A stretch of 64,000 bases of DNA from NCBI RefSeq assembly GCF_010731115.1, contig NZ_AP022616.1, positions 682,001 through 746,000 on the forward strand, written 5' to 3'. The translations under genes were made by a program, and so were the position numbers. This document shows, one piece after another, positions 36,254 through 44,606 of this stretch; positions within the stretch are counted from its first letter, which is position 1, and each line of letters starts with the position of its first letter. The notes below the pieces were generated by a model, which did no database searches, was not told where the DNA came from, and saw only the letters and a list, made by a program, of their open reading frames with translations. The DNA is from Mycolicibacterium phocaicum (lineage in GTDB: Bacteria > Actinomycetota > Actinomycetes > Mycobacteriales > Mycobacteriaceae).

Positions 36254-36319
36254 CGTTCAATTCGTGAATGAGGTTGACGCATCTAATTCACTAAGAATAT
36301 CGTTCAATACATGAACGAT
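36254..36319. promoter_or_regulatory. Two MarR-type operator sites
   Basis: Site 1 is a perfect 8-bp inverted repeat, ATCGTTCA (36299-36306), 5 nt, TGAACGAT (36312-36319), which covers the ATG at 36311. Site 2 is CGTTCA (36254-36259), 5 nt, TGAATG (36265-36270), with the same spacing and core TTCA/TGAA. Both lie between the divergent MarR and membrane protein genes. Confidence 0.65.
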
Positions 36320-37045
36320 TACGCGCACGACGGACCACCGGTGCCAAGCCGGGCGCCCCAACAGAGCGGGCCGCCGCTGTGGCTTCTTGGCACGATTTCA
36401 CTCGGCCTGCTGCTCTGCGGCGTCATATTGGGTGTCGCGCTTGGCGGCACACCGCCGCTGCCGTACCAGAATTCAGCGGCAGTGCAGGATTACTTCCGCG
36501 CGCATTCGTCGTCGGCACAGGTGGGCGCGGTGTTCGTCTTCGGGGCGTCGGTGCCGCTCCTGATCTACGCCGCCACCGTCAGCGCACGGCTGCGGCAACT
36601 CGGCGTCACCGCGCCCGGTGCCACCATCGCCCTGGCCGGCGGGGTACTGGCTGCTGGGGGATTGGGGCTGTCGAGCATGCTGCTGTGGACGCTATCGCGG
36701 CCGGAGATCATCACCGACGGCCCACTGATCAATGCGCTCTACTATTTGGTGTTTCTCACCGGCGGCGTGGCACACGTCGTGATGCTCGGACTGTTGACAG
36801 CAGGCATCGCGGTCCCGGCGCTGATCCTGCAGCTGGTACCGCGACCCGTGGCGTGGGCCGGCCTCGGGATTGCCGCGGCCGCCGAGCTCGCGACGATTGT
36901 CCTCATCTGGCCGCCGGCCTCGCCCCTCCTGCCGCTCGCCAGGTTCTCGGCGCTGATCTGGCTTGTCACCGTTGGCGTTCTGCTGCCGAAGCGACGTGCC
37001 GCCCGCAACCGGCGAGAGCACGCAGTCCCTGGCGGGGCGTCATGA
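36311..37045 (+). CDS. Six-TM membrane protein of unknown function
   Basis: A 244-aa protein with a 24-residue Pro-rich cytoplasmic lead and about six membrane helices (for example LLGTISLGLLLCGVILGVAL and VVMLGLLTAGIAVPAL). I do not recognise a family with confidence. The start codon lies inside a perfect MarR-type palindrome, so it is probably repressed by the adjacent regulator. It overlaps the LLM oxidoreductase by 4 bp (ATGA), and the two form an operon. Confidence 0.75.
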   Translation: MNDYAHDGPPVPSRAPQQSGPPLWLLGTISLGLLLCGVILGVALGGTPPLPYQNSAAVQDYFRAHSSSAQVGAVFVFGASVPLLIYAATVSARLRQLGVTAPGATIALAGGVLAAGGLGLSSMLLWTLSRPEIITDGPLINALYYLVFLTGGVAHVVMLGLLTAGIAVPALILQLVPRPVAWAGLGIAAAAELATIVLIWPPASPLLPLARFSALIWLVTVGVLLPKRRAARNRREHAVPGGAS

Positions 37046-37935
37046 GGCTCAGCGTCAGCGTCACCAACTTCTCGTGGCCGCAGGGGCCGACCGCGATCCG
37101 CGCAAACCTGGCCTCGGTTGCCGAAATCCTTGATGGCACAGATGTTCACACGCTCTGGGTGGCCGATCATCTGCTGCAGGCCGACCCGGCCGGCCGACTG
37201 GATGAACCGATGCTGGAGGCGTACACCACCCTCGGCTTCCTGGCGGCCTCGACCGCGGAGCTACGGCTCGGAACACTGGTCACCGCAACAACATTTCGCG
37301 ACCCGGCGGTGTTGATCAAAGCCGTCACCACCTTGGACATACTGTCCGGCGGGCGAGCCTGGTTGGGGCTGGGCGCCGGCTACAACGCCGACGAGGCACG
37401 AGCGCTCGGGCTGTTCCTGCCACCGACCGGCGAACGATTCGACCGCATGGGCGAGCTCCTCGCGCTGGCCCGCCGCATGTGGGACGGCGACGAATCCCCT
37501 TACGAGGGGCGCTACTACCGTGCTGAGCACCCCATCGGCCGGCCGCTGCCGATCAGGCGGCCGCCCGTGTTGATCGCCGGCACCGGCGAGCGCCGCACCT
37601 TGCGCATGGTCGCCGAGTACGCGGACGCCTGCAACCTTTTCGATATCCCCAACGGGGAGAGCGTGATTCGCCATCAACTCGAGGTGCTGGAGCGGCACTG
37701 CGCCGAGATCGGGCGGCCGCCTGAGGAGATCGAACACACCCTCACAACGGCTTTGACTCCCGGCGAGACGGCCGACGACCTGGCCGAACGTTGCCGGAAT
37801 CTGGCGGGGCTGGGAATTGAGCACATTGTCGTGATCGCCCGCGGCCGGCCGTGGACACCCACCGAGCTCGACGTCGTGGTCAGGGCTGCGGGTCAGCTGG
37901 CGAGAGTCTCGGCATCAGCCCGGGCGCACCGGTGA
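37042..37935 (+). CDS. LLM-class (F420-type) oxidoreductase
   Basis: A 297-aa luciferase-like TIM-barrel protein. The opening LSVSVTNFSWP, the LWVADHLLQ block, LRLGTLVTATTFRDP and GRAWLGLGAGYNADE are typical of F420-dependent members in actinobacteria; flavin use is possible. It is translationally coupled to the membrane protein and presumably under the same MarR control. Its 3' end overlaps the convergent P450 gene by 21 bp. Confidence 0.9.
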   Translation: MRLSVSVTNFSWPQGPTAIRANLASVAEILDGTDVHTLWVADHLLQADPAGRLDEPMLEAYTTLGFLAASTAELRLGTLVTATTFRDPAVLIKAVTTLDILSGGRAWLGLGAGYNADEARALGLFLPPTGERFDRMGELLALARRMWDGDESPYEGRYYRAEHPIGRPLPIRRPPVLIAGTGERRTLRMVAEYADACNLFDIPNGESVIRHQLEVLERHCAEIGRPPEEIEHTLTTALTPGETADDLAERCRNLAGLGIEHIVVIARGRPWTPTELDVVVRAAGQLARVSASARAHR

Positions 37936-39234
37936 AGGTCCCAGAGAGACAGGCAAATAGCTGATCCCTCGCAGCAGAGTGCTGTCGTTCGTGGCCGGCG
38001 TACCAGCGAGAGCCAGACGCGGGAAGCGCTCGAACAGCGTCTGCAGGCCGATCTGCAGTTCCATGCGTGCCAGGGGAGCGCCGAGGCACACGTGACTGCC
38101 GGTTCCGAAGCTGACGTGATCGCGGGCGTTGTCGCGTGCGGCGTCGAATTGGTCCGGGCGTTCGAACACGGCTGGATCGCGGTTGGCGCCGGCGAGGAGC
38201 AGGAAGACGGCGGTCCCCTTGGGCACCGGGTATCCGCCGACCTCAACTTCCTCGGTCGCCACTCTTACTCCGATCTGGGAAACGGAGTCGTAGCGCAGAA
38301 TCTCCTCGACGGCGTTGGGCCAGCCCTCCGGATGGGCGCGGAGTCGCTCCAACTGGTCGGGATGATTGATCAGCGCCACGACGGCGTTGCCGAATTGATG
38401 TGCCGTAGTGAGGAATCCGGCGCCGAGAAGTAGGCCGGCAAACGTCCTGACCTCGAAGTCGGAGAGTTCGGCGTCCTGGACAACGGCGGACAGGATGCTG
38501 TCGTCGGCGCTTGCGCCGCGGAGTTGCTCGATGTGGGTGGCGAGGTAGTTCTCAAGCTCGCGCAGCGCTGCGACGGCGGTCTGGAAGTTACGCCACGACG
38601 GTGCTGTGGTCGTGATCAGCTTGGAGGTCGACTCACCCATCTCGTAGAGGTAGGGCGCCTCCGCGCGGGGAATGCCCAGCATGTCCGCGATGATTTCGAT
38701 CGGGATCCGAGACGCATAGGCGACCGCCAGATCGCATTCGCTGCCACCGTCGTCCAGCTCGTTCAGCAGGCCTTCGGAGACGTCGTGGATGCGGTGCCGA
38801 AGCCCGTCGATCGCTTTCGGGGTGAACGCCCGGGATACGAGGCGTCGCAGCCGGGCATGGTCGGGTGCGTCGACCATCAGAAGTGACGGCGGTTCCACTG
38901 GATTGATCACGCCGGGATTGGTCTTCTCGAAGAGCCGCTGGACGGCGCGGAACGGTGATCGATCGGATGGCTTCGCGGTTCGGAACCTGTTGTCACGCAA
39001 AATTTCTCGGGTGACATGAAGATCGGCGGTGACCAACGCGTTGCCGCCGAATATTGGCGACATGCGTCCCTGTTGGCGAATCTGCTCGATCAGGTCATAC
39101 GCGCAATCGTGCTGACCGTCGTCGAGCAGCAATCGGGCGAATGGGTCTCCCCGGCGTGAAAGCACCTTGAGTGTCGCGCGGGGGAGCCCATACCCCATCA
39201 GCCAGTGTGCCCGGGTCTTCATATCCAGATTCAC
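37915..39234 (-). CDS. Cytochrome P450 with atypical I-helix
   Basis: A 439-aa P450. The heme loop is FGTGSHVCLGAPLARMEL and the ExxR motif is EEILRYDS. The I-helix oxygen-activation motif reads GAGFLTTAHQ: the usual acid (Glu or Asp) before the Thr pair is Leu. That change alters proton delivery and is seen in some P450s with unusual chemistry. GTG 39234 is chosen because a G-rich site lies upstream; ATG 39222 is an alternative four codons later. No redox partner lies nearby. Substrate unknown. Confidence 0.87.
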   Translation of the reverse strand: MNLDMKTRAHWLMGYGLPRATLKVLSRRGDPFARLLLDDGQHDCAYDLIEQIRQQGRMSPIFGGNALVTADLHVTREILRDNRFRTAKPSDRSPFRAVQRLFEKTNPGVINPVEPPSLLMVDAPDHARLRRLVSRAFTPKAIDGLRHRIHDVSEGLLNELDDGGSECDLAVAYASRIPIEIIADMLGIPRAEAPYLYEMGESTSKLITTTAPSWRNFQTAVAALRELENYLATHIEQLRGASADDSILSAVVQDAELSDFEVRTFAGLLLGAGFLTTAHQFGNAVVALINHPDQLERLRAHPEGWPNAVEEILRYDSVSQIGVRVATEEVEVGGYPVPKGTAVFLLLAGANRDPAVFERPDQFDAARDNARDHVSFGTGSHVCLGAPLARMELQIGLQTLFERFPRLALAGTPATNDSTLLRGISYLPVSLGPSPVRPG

Positions 39235-39306
39235 GTCGTTCGCCCCCGCCGATCGCCTACCGCTCAGGCTAGACGGAAAAGCCGCCCGCATCGCCCAGGA
39301 TCGAAA

Positions 39307-39735
39307 TCATCGGTAGTAGCCATCACTGGCCAGGATCTCGACGCCGCGCCAACCCCAGTAGACGCGGTGGGCCTGGATCAAGCCGTCCTCGATCTCCATG
39401 ACCTCGACGAAATCCATCTGCTGACCGTCCGGCGTCTCGCGGGGATACTCCCAGGTGGCACGGTGGCCGTCGGTGAAGAAGCCGGCGCGGAAGTAGTGTC
39501 GCTCGTCCGGAGTACGGGCCACCACCTCGGTCAGGAAAGGCCGGAGCTCCGTGTGGCCCCGGCAGACCCCCGGGCCGCCCAAGATGTGCGCTGCGACAGG
39601 GCTTTCCAGCGTCGCGTCCGGTGCGTAGCACGCCAACAGTGCCTCGACATCGTGGTTCGCCAACGCTTCTTCCCAAGCACGTGTCACTGCTTCGATGCCC
39701 GGGCGATCGACTTCGTCAGAGTTTTCAGCGTTCAT
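39307..39735 (-). CDS. SnoaL-like (NTF2-fold) protein
   Basis: A 142-aa protein of the SnoaL/NTF2 cone fold: AVTRAWEEALANHDVEALLACYAPDA followed by ATWEYPRETPDG and EIEDGLIQAHRVYWGW. Members are small cyclases, isomerases or ligand carriers. The ATG at 39735 fits the domain start; the frame is open further but runs into the control region of the hydrolase gene. It is divergent from the hydrolase unit and transcribed toward the P450 gene. Confidence 0.85.
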   Translation of the reverse strand: MNAENSDEVDRPGIEAVTRAWEEALANHDVEALLACYAPDATLESPVAAHILGGPGVCRGHTELRPFLTEVVARTPDERHYFRAGFFTDGHRATWEYPRETPDGQQMDFVEVMEIEDGLIQAHRVYWGWRGVEILASDGYYR

Positions 39736-39802
39736 GGATCCAGGATGCGCCGCTGATACTTCGGCGCTGGCCGAAGTGGCGGCGCCTCCGGATCGCATGA
39801 CG

Positions 39803-39840
39803 AAAAATGGTTGGCCCGCAAAGACGGTCGCTGTTACTTT
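39803..39840 (+). promoter_or_regulatory. WhiB7-type promoter
   Basis: AAAAAT (39803-39808), GG, TTGGCC (-35, 39811-39816), 18 nt, TACTTT (-10, 39835-39840). WhiB7/WblC-dependent promoters have an AT-rich block just upstream of a GGTTG-containing -35 and a TANNNT -10. The block stands out in GC-rich DNA. It lies about 40 nt before a short leader ORF and 137 nt before the hydrolase start. Confidence 0.6.
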
Positions 39841-39878
39841 CTTGGCAGGCCAGGCAAGAGGACGAGGAGGTGGTACCC

Positions 39879-39929
39879 GTGAACGTATCGACGTGGGTGC
39901 TCCTCACCAGGGCCACAGTCGGGCGATAG
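39879..39929 (+). CDS. Leader peptide (16 aa) upstream of hydrolase
   Basis: GTG start at 39879 with a strong GAGGAGG 8 nt upstream, encoding MNVSTWVLLTRATVGR and stopping at TAG 39927-39929. It has a better ribosome site than the main gene. The stop codon touches the first base of the hairpin that covers the hydrolase ribosome site. This layout is that of a translation-attenuation leader: a ribosome held near the end of the ORF would keep the hairpin open. No family is known to me for the peptide. Confidence 0.6.
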   Translation: MNVSTWVLLTRATVGR

Positions 39930-39976
39930 GTCGTCCCGGGAGCGCCGTCTCACGAGCACTCCCGAAAGGCACGACC
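39929..39976 (+). promoter_or_regulatory. RBS-masking hairpin (possible translation attenuator)
   Basis: GGTCGT (39929-39934) pairs with ACGACC (39971-39976), which abuts the ATG; inside it CGGGAG (39937-39942) pairs with CTCCCG (39959-39964). The probable ribosome site GAAAGG (39964-39969) lies between the two 3' arms, and its GG can pair with CC at 39935-39936. The fold would block hydrolase translation. Confidence 0.55.
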
Positions 39977-40717
39977 ATGCACTTCATTTCCGAACATCAT
40001 CTTGGCGGCGGCGGCGTCGAGCGCACCTTCAGTCTCAACGACATCCCGGGCATCCTGTGGACGCCCGAAGCTTCACCCGCGCCGTTGATCCTGCTGGGTC
40101 ATCCCGGCGGTCTGCATCAGATGTATCCGCGACTCGCGAACCGCGCCCGCGACGCGTTGGCGCACGGTTTCGCCGCTGCCACCATCGAGCTGCCGGGCCG
40201 CGGTGATCGCCCCCGCCTGGCGGATCTCGAGCGGGCCCGCGCCGATCTGCACCGGGCGCTGGGTGCGGGCGAGCCGGTCGACGACATCGTCGACCGGCTC
40301 GTCATCCCGTTGGTCGATACCGCCGTCCCGGAATGGCAGTCCGTGCTCGATGCTCTCCTCGCGCTGCCCGAGATCAGCGGTCCGGTCGGCTTCTCCGGCG
40401 GGGTGCTGGCCATCGGTATCCGGTTGGCCGTGGTCGAGCCGCGCATCGTTGCCGCGGGTTTGTTCGCCGGCAGTTTCGTACCCCGCGCCATGTTCGACGA
40501 GGCCCGTCGAATCACGATTCCCCTGCACGTCCTGCTGCAGTGGGACGACGAATCGAATGACCGCCAGATGGCGCTCGACGTGTTCGACGCTTTCGGCTCA
40601 CGAGAGAAGACGTTGCAGGCCAACATGGGTGGGCACACGGGCGTCCCCTCGTTCGCCGGGGAGGACGCGGCGCGTTTCTTCGCTCGACACCTCACACCGG
40701 GCGGCGCGCGGTGCTGA
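39977..40717 (+). CDS. Alpha/beta hydrolase, probably WhiB7-inducible
   Basis: A 246-aa alpha/beta hydrolase. The oxyanion loop is LLGHPGG, the nucleophile elbow is VGFSGGVLAIG (G-F-S-G-G), an acid lies in LLQWDDES and a His in NMGGHTGVP. The arrangement HPGG...GFSGG resembles dienelactone-hydrolase-like enzymes. Upstream elements (WhiB7-type promoter, leader ORF, hairpin) suggest induction by ribosome-targeting stress, as with many mycobacterial antibiotic-resistance genes. A role in inactivating an antibiotic is an inference. The ATG at 39977 is used; upstream in-frame ATGs overlap the promoter and leader. Confidence 0.87.
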   Translation: MHFISEHHLGGGGVERTFSLNDIPGILWTPEASPAPLILLGHPGGLHQMYPRLANRARDALAHGFAAATIELPGRGDRPRLADLERARADLHRALGAGEPVDDIVDRLVIPLVDTAVPEWQSVLDALLALPEISGPVGFSGGVLAIGIRLAVVEPRIVAAGLFAGSFVPRAMFDEARRITIPLHVLLQWDDESNDRQMALDVFDAFGSREKTLQANMGGHTGVPSFAGEDAARFFARHLTPGGARC

Positions 40718-40799
40718 AGTGCCTCCGTTATGGTCGTGACCGGGCCGGGGCATCAGCTGCAACATGACGCGCACCACACCGAAGACGTGAGGGGAACCT

Positions 40800-41405
40800 A
40801 TGGACACGAGCACGTACCGCCGCACTACCATCGCCGGCCTGGCCGCCGTCGCACTGGCCGTTGCCGGCTGCAGCAATGGCACGAGGATCGGTGTGTCGGC
40901 TCAGGAACCGCAGGTCGCCTTGGTCGTGACGTCCGAAGTTCCGGCGCCGCCCGCCGAAGTGAAGCTCATCGGTGAGCGGGACGTCGAGGTCACGCTGACC
41001 GGCCCGATCGCGGCAAAGTACGCGTCGGCGAGCGACAAGCAGAAGTCGGCTCTCGGCAAGCCCCTGACCGGTGACCACAACGCCGGAACCCGCGACAGCG
41101 GCGTCGTCTTCCAGCAGTTCCAGGGCGGCGCCATCGTGGCCAAGAACAGCCAGCCGGGCACGCCCGCGTACATCATCTGGGGCAAGATCCGGGAGGCCTG
41201 GAATGTCCAGCGCGATGCGGACGGCGTGCCCGCGGCCACCGGCACCAACGGCTCGGCCGGCCCCCTGGGCGTCGTCACCAGTGACGAGACGCCTGTCGGC
41301 GATCAACTCGTCGCGACGTTCGAGCACGGCAAAATCGCGTACAACACGACGACCGGTCAGGTCGAGGTGACGGTCAACGGCAAGGGCGTCCCGTCAGGGC
41401 TGTAG
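40800..41405 (+). CDS. Lipoprotein with LGFP-type repeats
   Basis: A 201-aa exported lipoprotein. The signal peptide ends in the lipobox LAVAGC. The body has LGFP-like repeat units (LGKPLTGDHN...VVFQQFQGGAIV and LGVVTSDET...VATFEHGKIAYN), which are associated with anchoring or binding in the mycolate-containing envelope. A GAGGGGA site precedes the ATG. The gene is alone, with the PIN-domain gene converging 10 bp downstream. Confidence 0.88.
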   Translation: MDTSTYRRTTIAGLAAVALAVAGCSNGTRIGVSAQEPQVALVVTSEVPAPPAEVKLIGERDVEVTLTGPIAAKYASASDKQKSALGKPLTGDHNAGTRDSGVVFQQFQGGAIVAKNSQPGTPAYIIWGKIREAWNVQRDADGVPAATGTNGSAGPLGVVTSDETPVGDQLVATFEHGKIAYNTTTGQVEVTVNGKGVPSGL

Positions 41406-41415
41406 AAGGCGACGC

Positions 41416-41823
41416 TCAGCTCGATGACGCCAGGATCTGAGCCGGTGACACAGTTGGAACGAAAGCGCTTGCTGCGGAAGCAAATTCATGGTCCGCAGTG
41501 GCCAGCGCGTCGGCCTGCAACTGAGTGAGTGCGATGAACTCAGCCCGGTAGGTGTCCGGCCAGTTCAACTCGGCGGCTATTCGCCAGGCGTGATCCTGCA
41601 GGGATCGATCGCCGAGAAGCCGGATTCGCAGCCCACGGATCCGGTCGAGCACTTTTCGGCCCGCCCGCTCGTCGATCTCGCCGCCGCGCACCGACTCGTA
41701 CACGAGCGCAAGGACTTGCGAGCGCAGGAGCGTCGGCGCAGCCAGGCTGTGTTCTGACGGAATCGAAGCTCCCGTCGTCGCGAGCGAGATTGCCACCGGC
41801 GCATCGATGACGAAAGTTGTCAT
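41416..41823 (-). CDS. PIN-domain protein (VapC-like)
   Basis: A 135-aa PIN-fold protein. The first acid is in TFVIDAPVAISL, a second acidic patch is in WPDTYRAEFIALTQ, and the final one is ALATADHEFASAA, matching the metal-binding carboxylates of VapC RNases. The canonical ADAP/VDAS start reads VIDAP. No standard VapB antitoxin is next to it: the 64-bp gap upstream is non-coding and contains a small hairpin (CACCAT/ATGGTG, 41829-41843). The upstream gene on the same strand (41888-42577) is the only candidate partner. Confidence 0.78.
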   Translation of the reverse strand: MTTFVIDAPVAISLATTGASIPSEHSLAAPTLLRSQVLALVYESVRGGEIDERAGRKVLDRIRGLRIRLLGDRSLQDHAWRIAAELNWPDTYRAEFIALTQLQADALATADHEFASAASAFVPTVSPAQILASSS

Positions 41824-41887
41824 TCCAGCACCATCGCATGGTGGGGCTGATGCTGCGTGTCGATGAACTCGTCTCAGGTATTCGGTG

Positions 41888-42577
41888 TCACCCGCCCGAA
41901 TCGGCGTCTTTGCACGCGGGCTTTCGCGCAGCAGCGACGTTCTGCTTGGTCGTCTGCAAGAGGCGTCCGATCGCTGTGTCCATCTCTTGTGGGCTGCGCC
42001 AGCCAGTTTCGATTGAAGCCCGTTTCCAGGTGCTGCCGGCGAGAACAAGGTTCGCCACATGTGCGAGTCTGTCCGCGCTCGGATATTCGGACGCGGTGGC
42101 GAGTGCGGCGAGCACTTCTCGCGCGCGCACGCTGCGCCGTCGAACTGCCTCCCACTCGCCGACGGCTTGGGTGCGGATTGGGTCTTCACCCCGTGCCGCA
42201 GCGTCCCAAGCGGGACCATCTTTGACAATCATCTGACCGGTCACGCGGCTTCTGGGGGCATCGCTGATCCATGCAGTGATCACGTGCTCGAAAGCGAGAA
42301 CGATCCAGAGATACTTCCGCGCTTCGACATTGCACCGCAGGGACATGTACGTGATGCGGCCTGTACGGACATTGGTCTCGACGGTCATCACCTCCCAGTC
42401 CTGGGGCTGAAAATCGGTCAGATACTCCATCGGAATTCCGCGCGCTTCGAAGCGGGATTTTGCATGCGGTATCTCGAGGCCAAGACCGGCGAGCTCCGTC
42501 AGCTGTTGGCGCGCCTTATCAAAGAGCGGCGTTGGGCCGTACTTGGTGTGGAATCTCAGGGTGCGGACATTGGTCAT
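41888..42577 (-). CDS. DUF4258-like protein, possible partner of the PIN protein
   Basis: A 229-aa protein without a firm family. Residues about 35-55, HAKSRFEARGIPMEYL, match the DUF4258 signature (H-A-x-x-R-x-x-x-R-G-I), and the following strands ending VITAWISD fit the same small RNase-like fold. Residues 130-225 are helical (REVLAALATASEYPSADRLAHVA) and could be a DNA-binding or toxin-neutralising part. A 5-bp inverted repeat (GGCAC/GTGCC) lies just before the ATG. It sits 64 bp upstream of the PIN gene on the same strand. Confidence 0.6.
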   Translation of the reverse strand: MTNVRTLRFHTKYGPTPLFDKARQQLTELAGLGLEIPHAKSRFEARGIPMEYLTDFQPQDWEVMTVETNVRTGRITYMSLRCNVEARKYLWIVLAFEHVITAWISDAPRSRVTGQMIVKDGPAWDAAARGEDPIRTQAVGEWEAVRRRSVRAREVLAALATASEYPSADRLAHVANLVLAGSTWKRASIETGWRSPQEMDTAIGRLLQTTKQNVAAARKPACKDADSGG

Positions 42578-42643
42578 AGCCGGCACAGAGTGCCAGCAGC
42601 CACCGACAAGTTTCGCCCGCGAGACAACGCTGCCTGCGGTGCT

Positions 42644-44329
42644 TCAGCCCAAGATCGCCCGCGCTGCACGCTCGGCGATCAGCATCACCGGCGCGTTGGT
42701 GTTCCCGGACGTGATGGTGGGCATCGCCGACGCATCGACGACGCGCAGGCCCGCGACGCGGTACACCCGGCAGTCGGTATCGAGCACCGTGGCTGCTGAC
42801 CGCGGAAGACCTTGTGTGTCAAAGGCTCCCATCGCACAGGTGCCCACCGGATGGAAGATGGTCGTGCCCAGCTCGCGGGCTGCCTGCTGCAGGTCGTCGT
42901 CACTGGCCACTTGCGGGCCGGGAAGCAGCTCGTCGGGCCGGTAGCGCGCGAGGGCCGGCGCCGCCATGATCTCCCGGGTCATCCGGAGGCCCTTGACCGC
43001 GGCTTGGTGGTCGGCTTCGGTCGACAGGTAGTTGCACATGACCTTCGGGTTCGTCAGGGGATCCGCACTGGCGATGCGCACATGACCCCGCGAGGTGGGG
43101 CGCAGATTGCACACCGAGGGAGTGATCGCCCCAAAAGAGTGCAGCGGGTCGCCGAACTTGGGCAGGGACAAGGGCTGCACGTGCCACTCCAGATCCGGAC
43201 TGGCCAGTGCCGGATCGCTTTTCGCGAAGGCCCCCAACGTCGACGGTGGCATGGTCATCGGTCCGGAGCGCAGCGCCTGGTACTGAAGCCCCATGCCGCC
43301 ACGAGTGACCAAGTTCCGGTACAGCGTGTTGACCGTCCGGGCGCCCTGGATGCGGTACACCGTGCGCAGCTGCAGATGGTCCTGGAGGTTCTCGCCGACG
43401 CCGGGCAGGTCGACGGCCACCGGCACGTGATGCTCGGTGAGCAGCCCGGCCGGACCCAGACCAGAGGCCTGCATGAGTTGCGGTGATCCGATCGCGCCGG
43501 CGCTCAGGATCACCTCATGCCGAGCATGGACATCGACGATCTGGCCGTCTTTGCGCAGCCGCACACCGGTGGCACGGTGTCGGGCGGTGGTCCAGGCGCC
43601 GCGACGCTGATGCTCCTGGACGCCGTCGTCCATCAGCAGCTGCACGGCCTGGCTGTCGGTATAGACGGTGAGGTTGGGCCGGCGGGCGATGGGATGCAGG
43701 AACGCGTCGGCCATCGACCAGCGTCGGCCACGCTTCTGGTTGACGTGGAAATACGCGCTGCCGGAGTTGTCGCCCCGGTTGAACTCGTCGATCGGTGCGA
43801 TGCCCACCTCGGCAGCGGCCGCTTGCCAGGCGTCCAGGATCTTCCAGCGCACCCGTGGCCGCTCGACGCGGATCTCGCCGCCGACGCCGTGCCACTCGTC
43901 GGCTCCGCCGAAGTAGTCCTCCAGCTGCTTGTATATCGCCAGCGTCTCGCCGACGCCTTCGGAGCCACCCCAACGCCAGCGATCGTCGCCGGTCGCCTGC
44001 GCCCAGAGGTCGTAATCGCTGGCCTGCCCCCGCATGTGGATCATGGCGTTGATCGACGAGCACCCACCGATGACGCGGCCGCGCGCGTAGTGGATGCTGC
44101 GGCCGGCCAGGCCCGGGTCGGCCTCGGTGGTGAAACACCAGTCGGTGCGGGGGTTGGCGATGGTGTACAGGTAGCCCACCGGCACCTTGATCCAGAACCA
44201 GTTGTCCCTACCGCCCGCTTCGATCAGCAGCACCCGGTGATCGGGATTGGCGCTGAGCCGATTGGCGAGCAGGCAGCCGGCACTGCCTGCGCCCACGATG
44301 ACGAAATCGAAGTCGGCGGCGGGGCTCAT
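42644..44329 (-). CDS. GMC family FAD-dependent oxidoreductase
   Basis: A 561-aa glucose-methanol-choline oxidoreductase. The FAD motif is DFVIVGAGSAGCLLANRL; GMC signature 1 is YARGRVIGGCSSINAMIHMRG, signature 2 is LSAGAIGSPQLMQASG, and the C-terminal active-site His lies in TTIFHPVGTCAMG with NTNAPVMLIAER near the end. It oxidises an alcohol; choline is a default guess but the substrate is unknown. It is monocistronic. Confidence 0.93.
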   Translation of the reverse strand: MSPAADFDFVIVGAGSAGCLLANRLSANPDHRVLLIEAGGRDNWFWIKVPVGYLYTIANPRTDWCFTTEADPGLAGRSIHYARGRVIGGCSSINAMIHMRGQASDYDLWAQATGDDRWRWGGSEGVGETLAIYKQLEDYFGGADEWHGVGGEIRVERPRVRWKILDAWQAAAAEVGIAPIDEFNRGDNSGSAYFHVNQKRGRRWSMADAFLHPIARRPNLTVYTDSQAVQLLMDDGVQEHQRRGAWTTARHRATGVRLRKDGQIVDVHARHEVILSAGAIGSPQLMQASGLGPAGLLTEHHVPVAVDLPGVGENLQDHLQLRTVYRIQGARTVNTLYRNLVTRGGMGLQYQALRSGPMTMPPSTLGAFAKSDPALASPDLEWHVQPLSLPKFGDPLHSFGAITPSVCNLRPTSRGHVRIASADPLTNPKVMCNYLSTEADHQAAVKGLRMTREIMAAPALARYRPDELLPGPQVASDDDLQQAARELGTTIFHPVGTCAMGAFDTQGLPRSAATVLDTDCRVYRVAGLRVVDASAMPTITSGNTNAPVMLIAERAARAILG

Positions 44330-44606
44330 TCCGGAATCGGTCCTCCAGGGCGTCGGATTGGTGTCTCAGTCTGCGTTATCGCCGTCCGGTCCGTACACAT
44401 CCCGCCGCCGAGCCCCACCGCGGTGTCGCGGCGCGTGCCCGGTTGGCTATCTCCGACGCGGCGACATTCCCAGTTTGCACCCCTGGCAACCTGGATTAAC
44501 ATGTGATGCAATCATTCGTCAGCAAATGTGCGTCGGACAGCGATCAGCGGCTGCGAGGGTTTGACGACTGCGGACGTCCAGGTAACCCGTTGGGGGGAGA
44601 TGCACC

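Noticed and set aside
39841..39976. Known riboswitch (SAM or glycine type) before the hydrolase
   Set aside because: The conserved core sequences of those classes are not present; a leader ORF with a masking hairpin explains the layout better.
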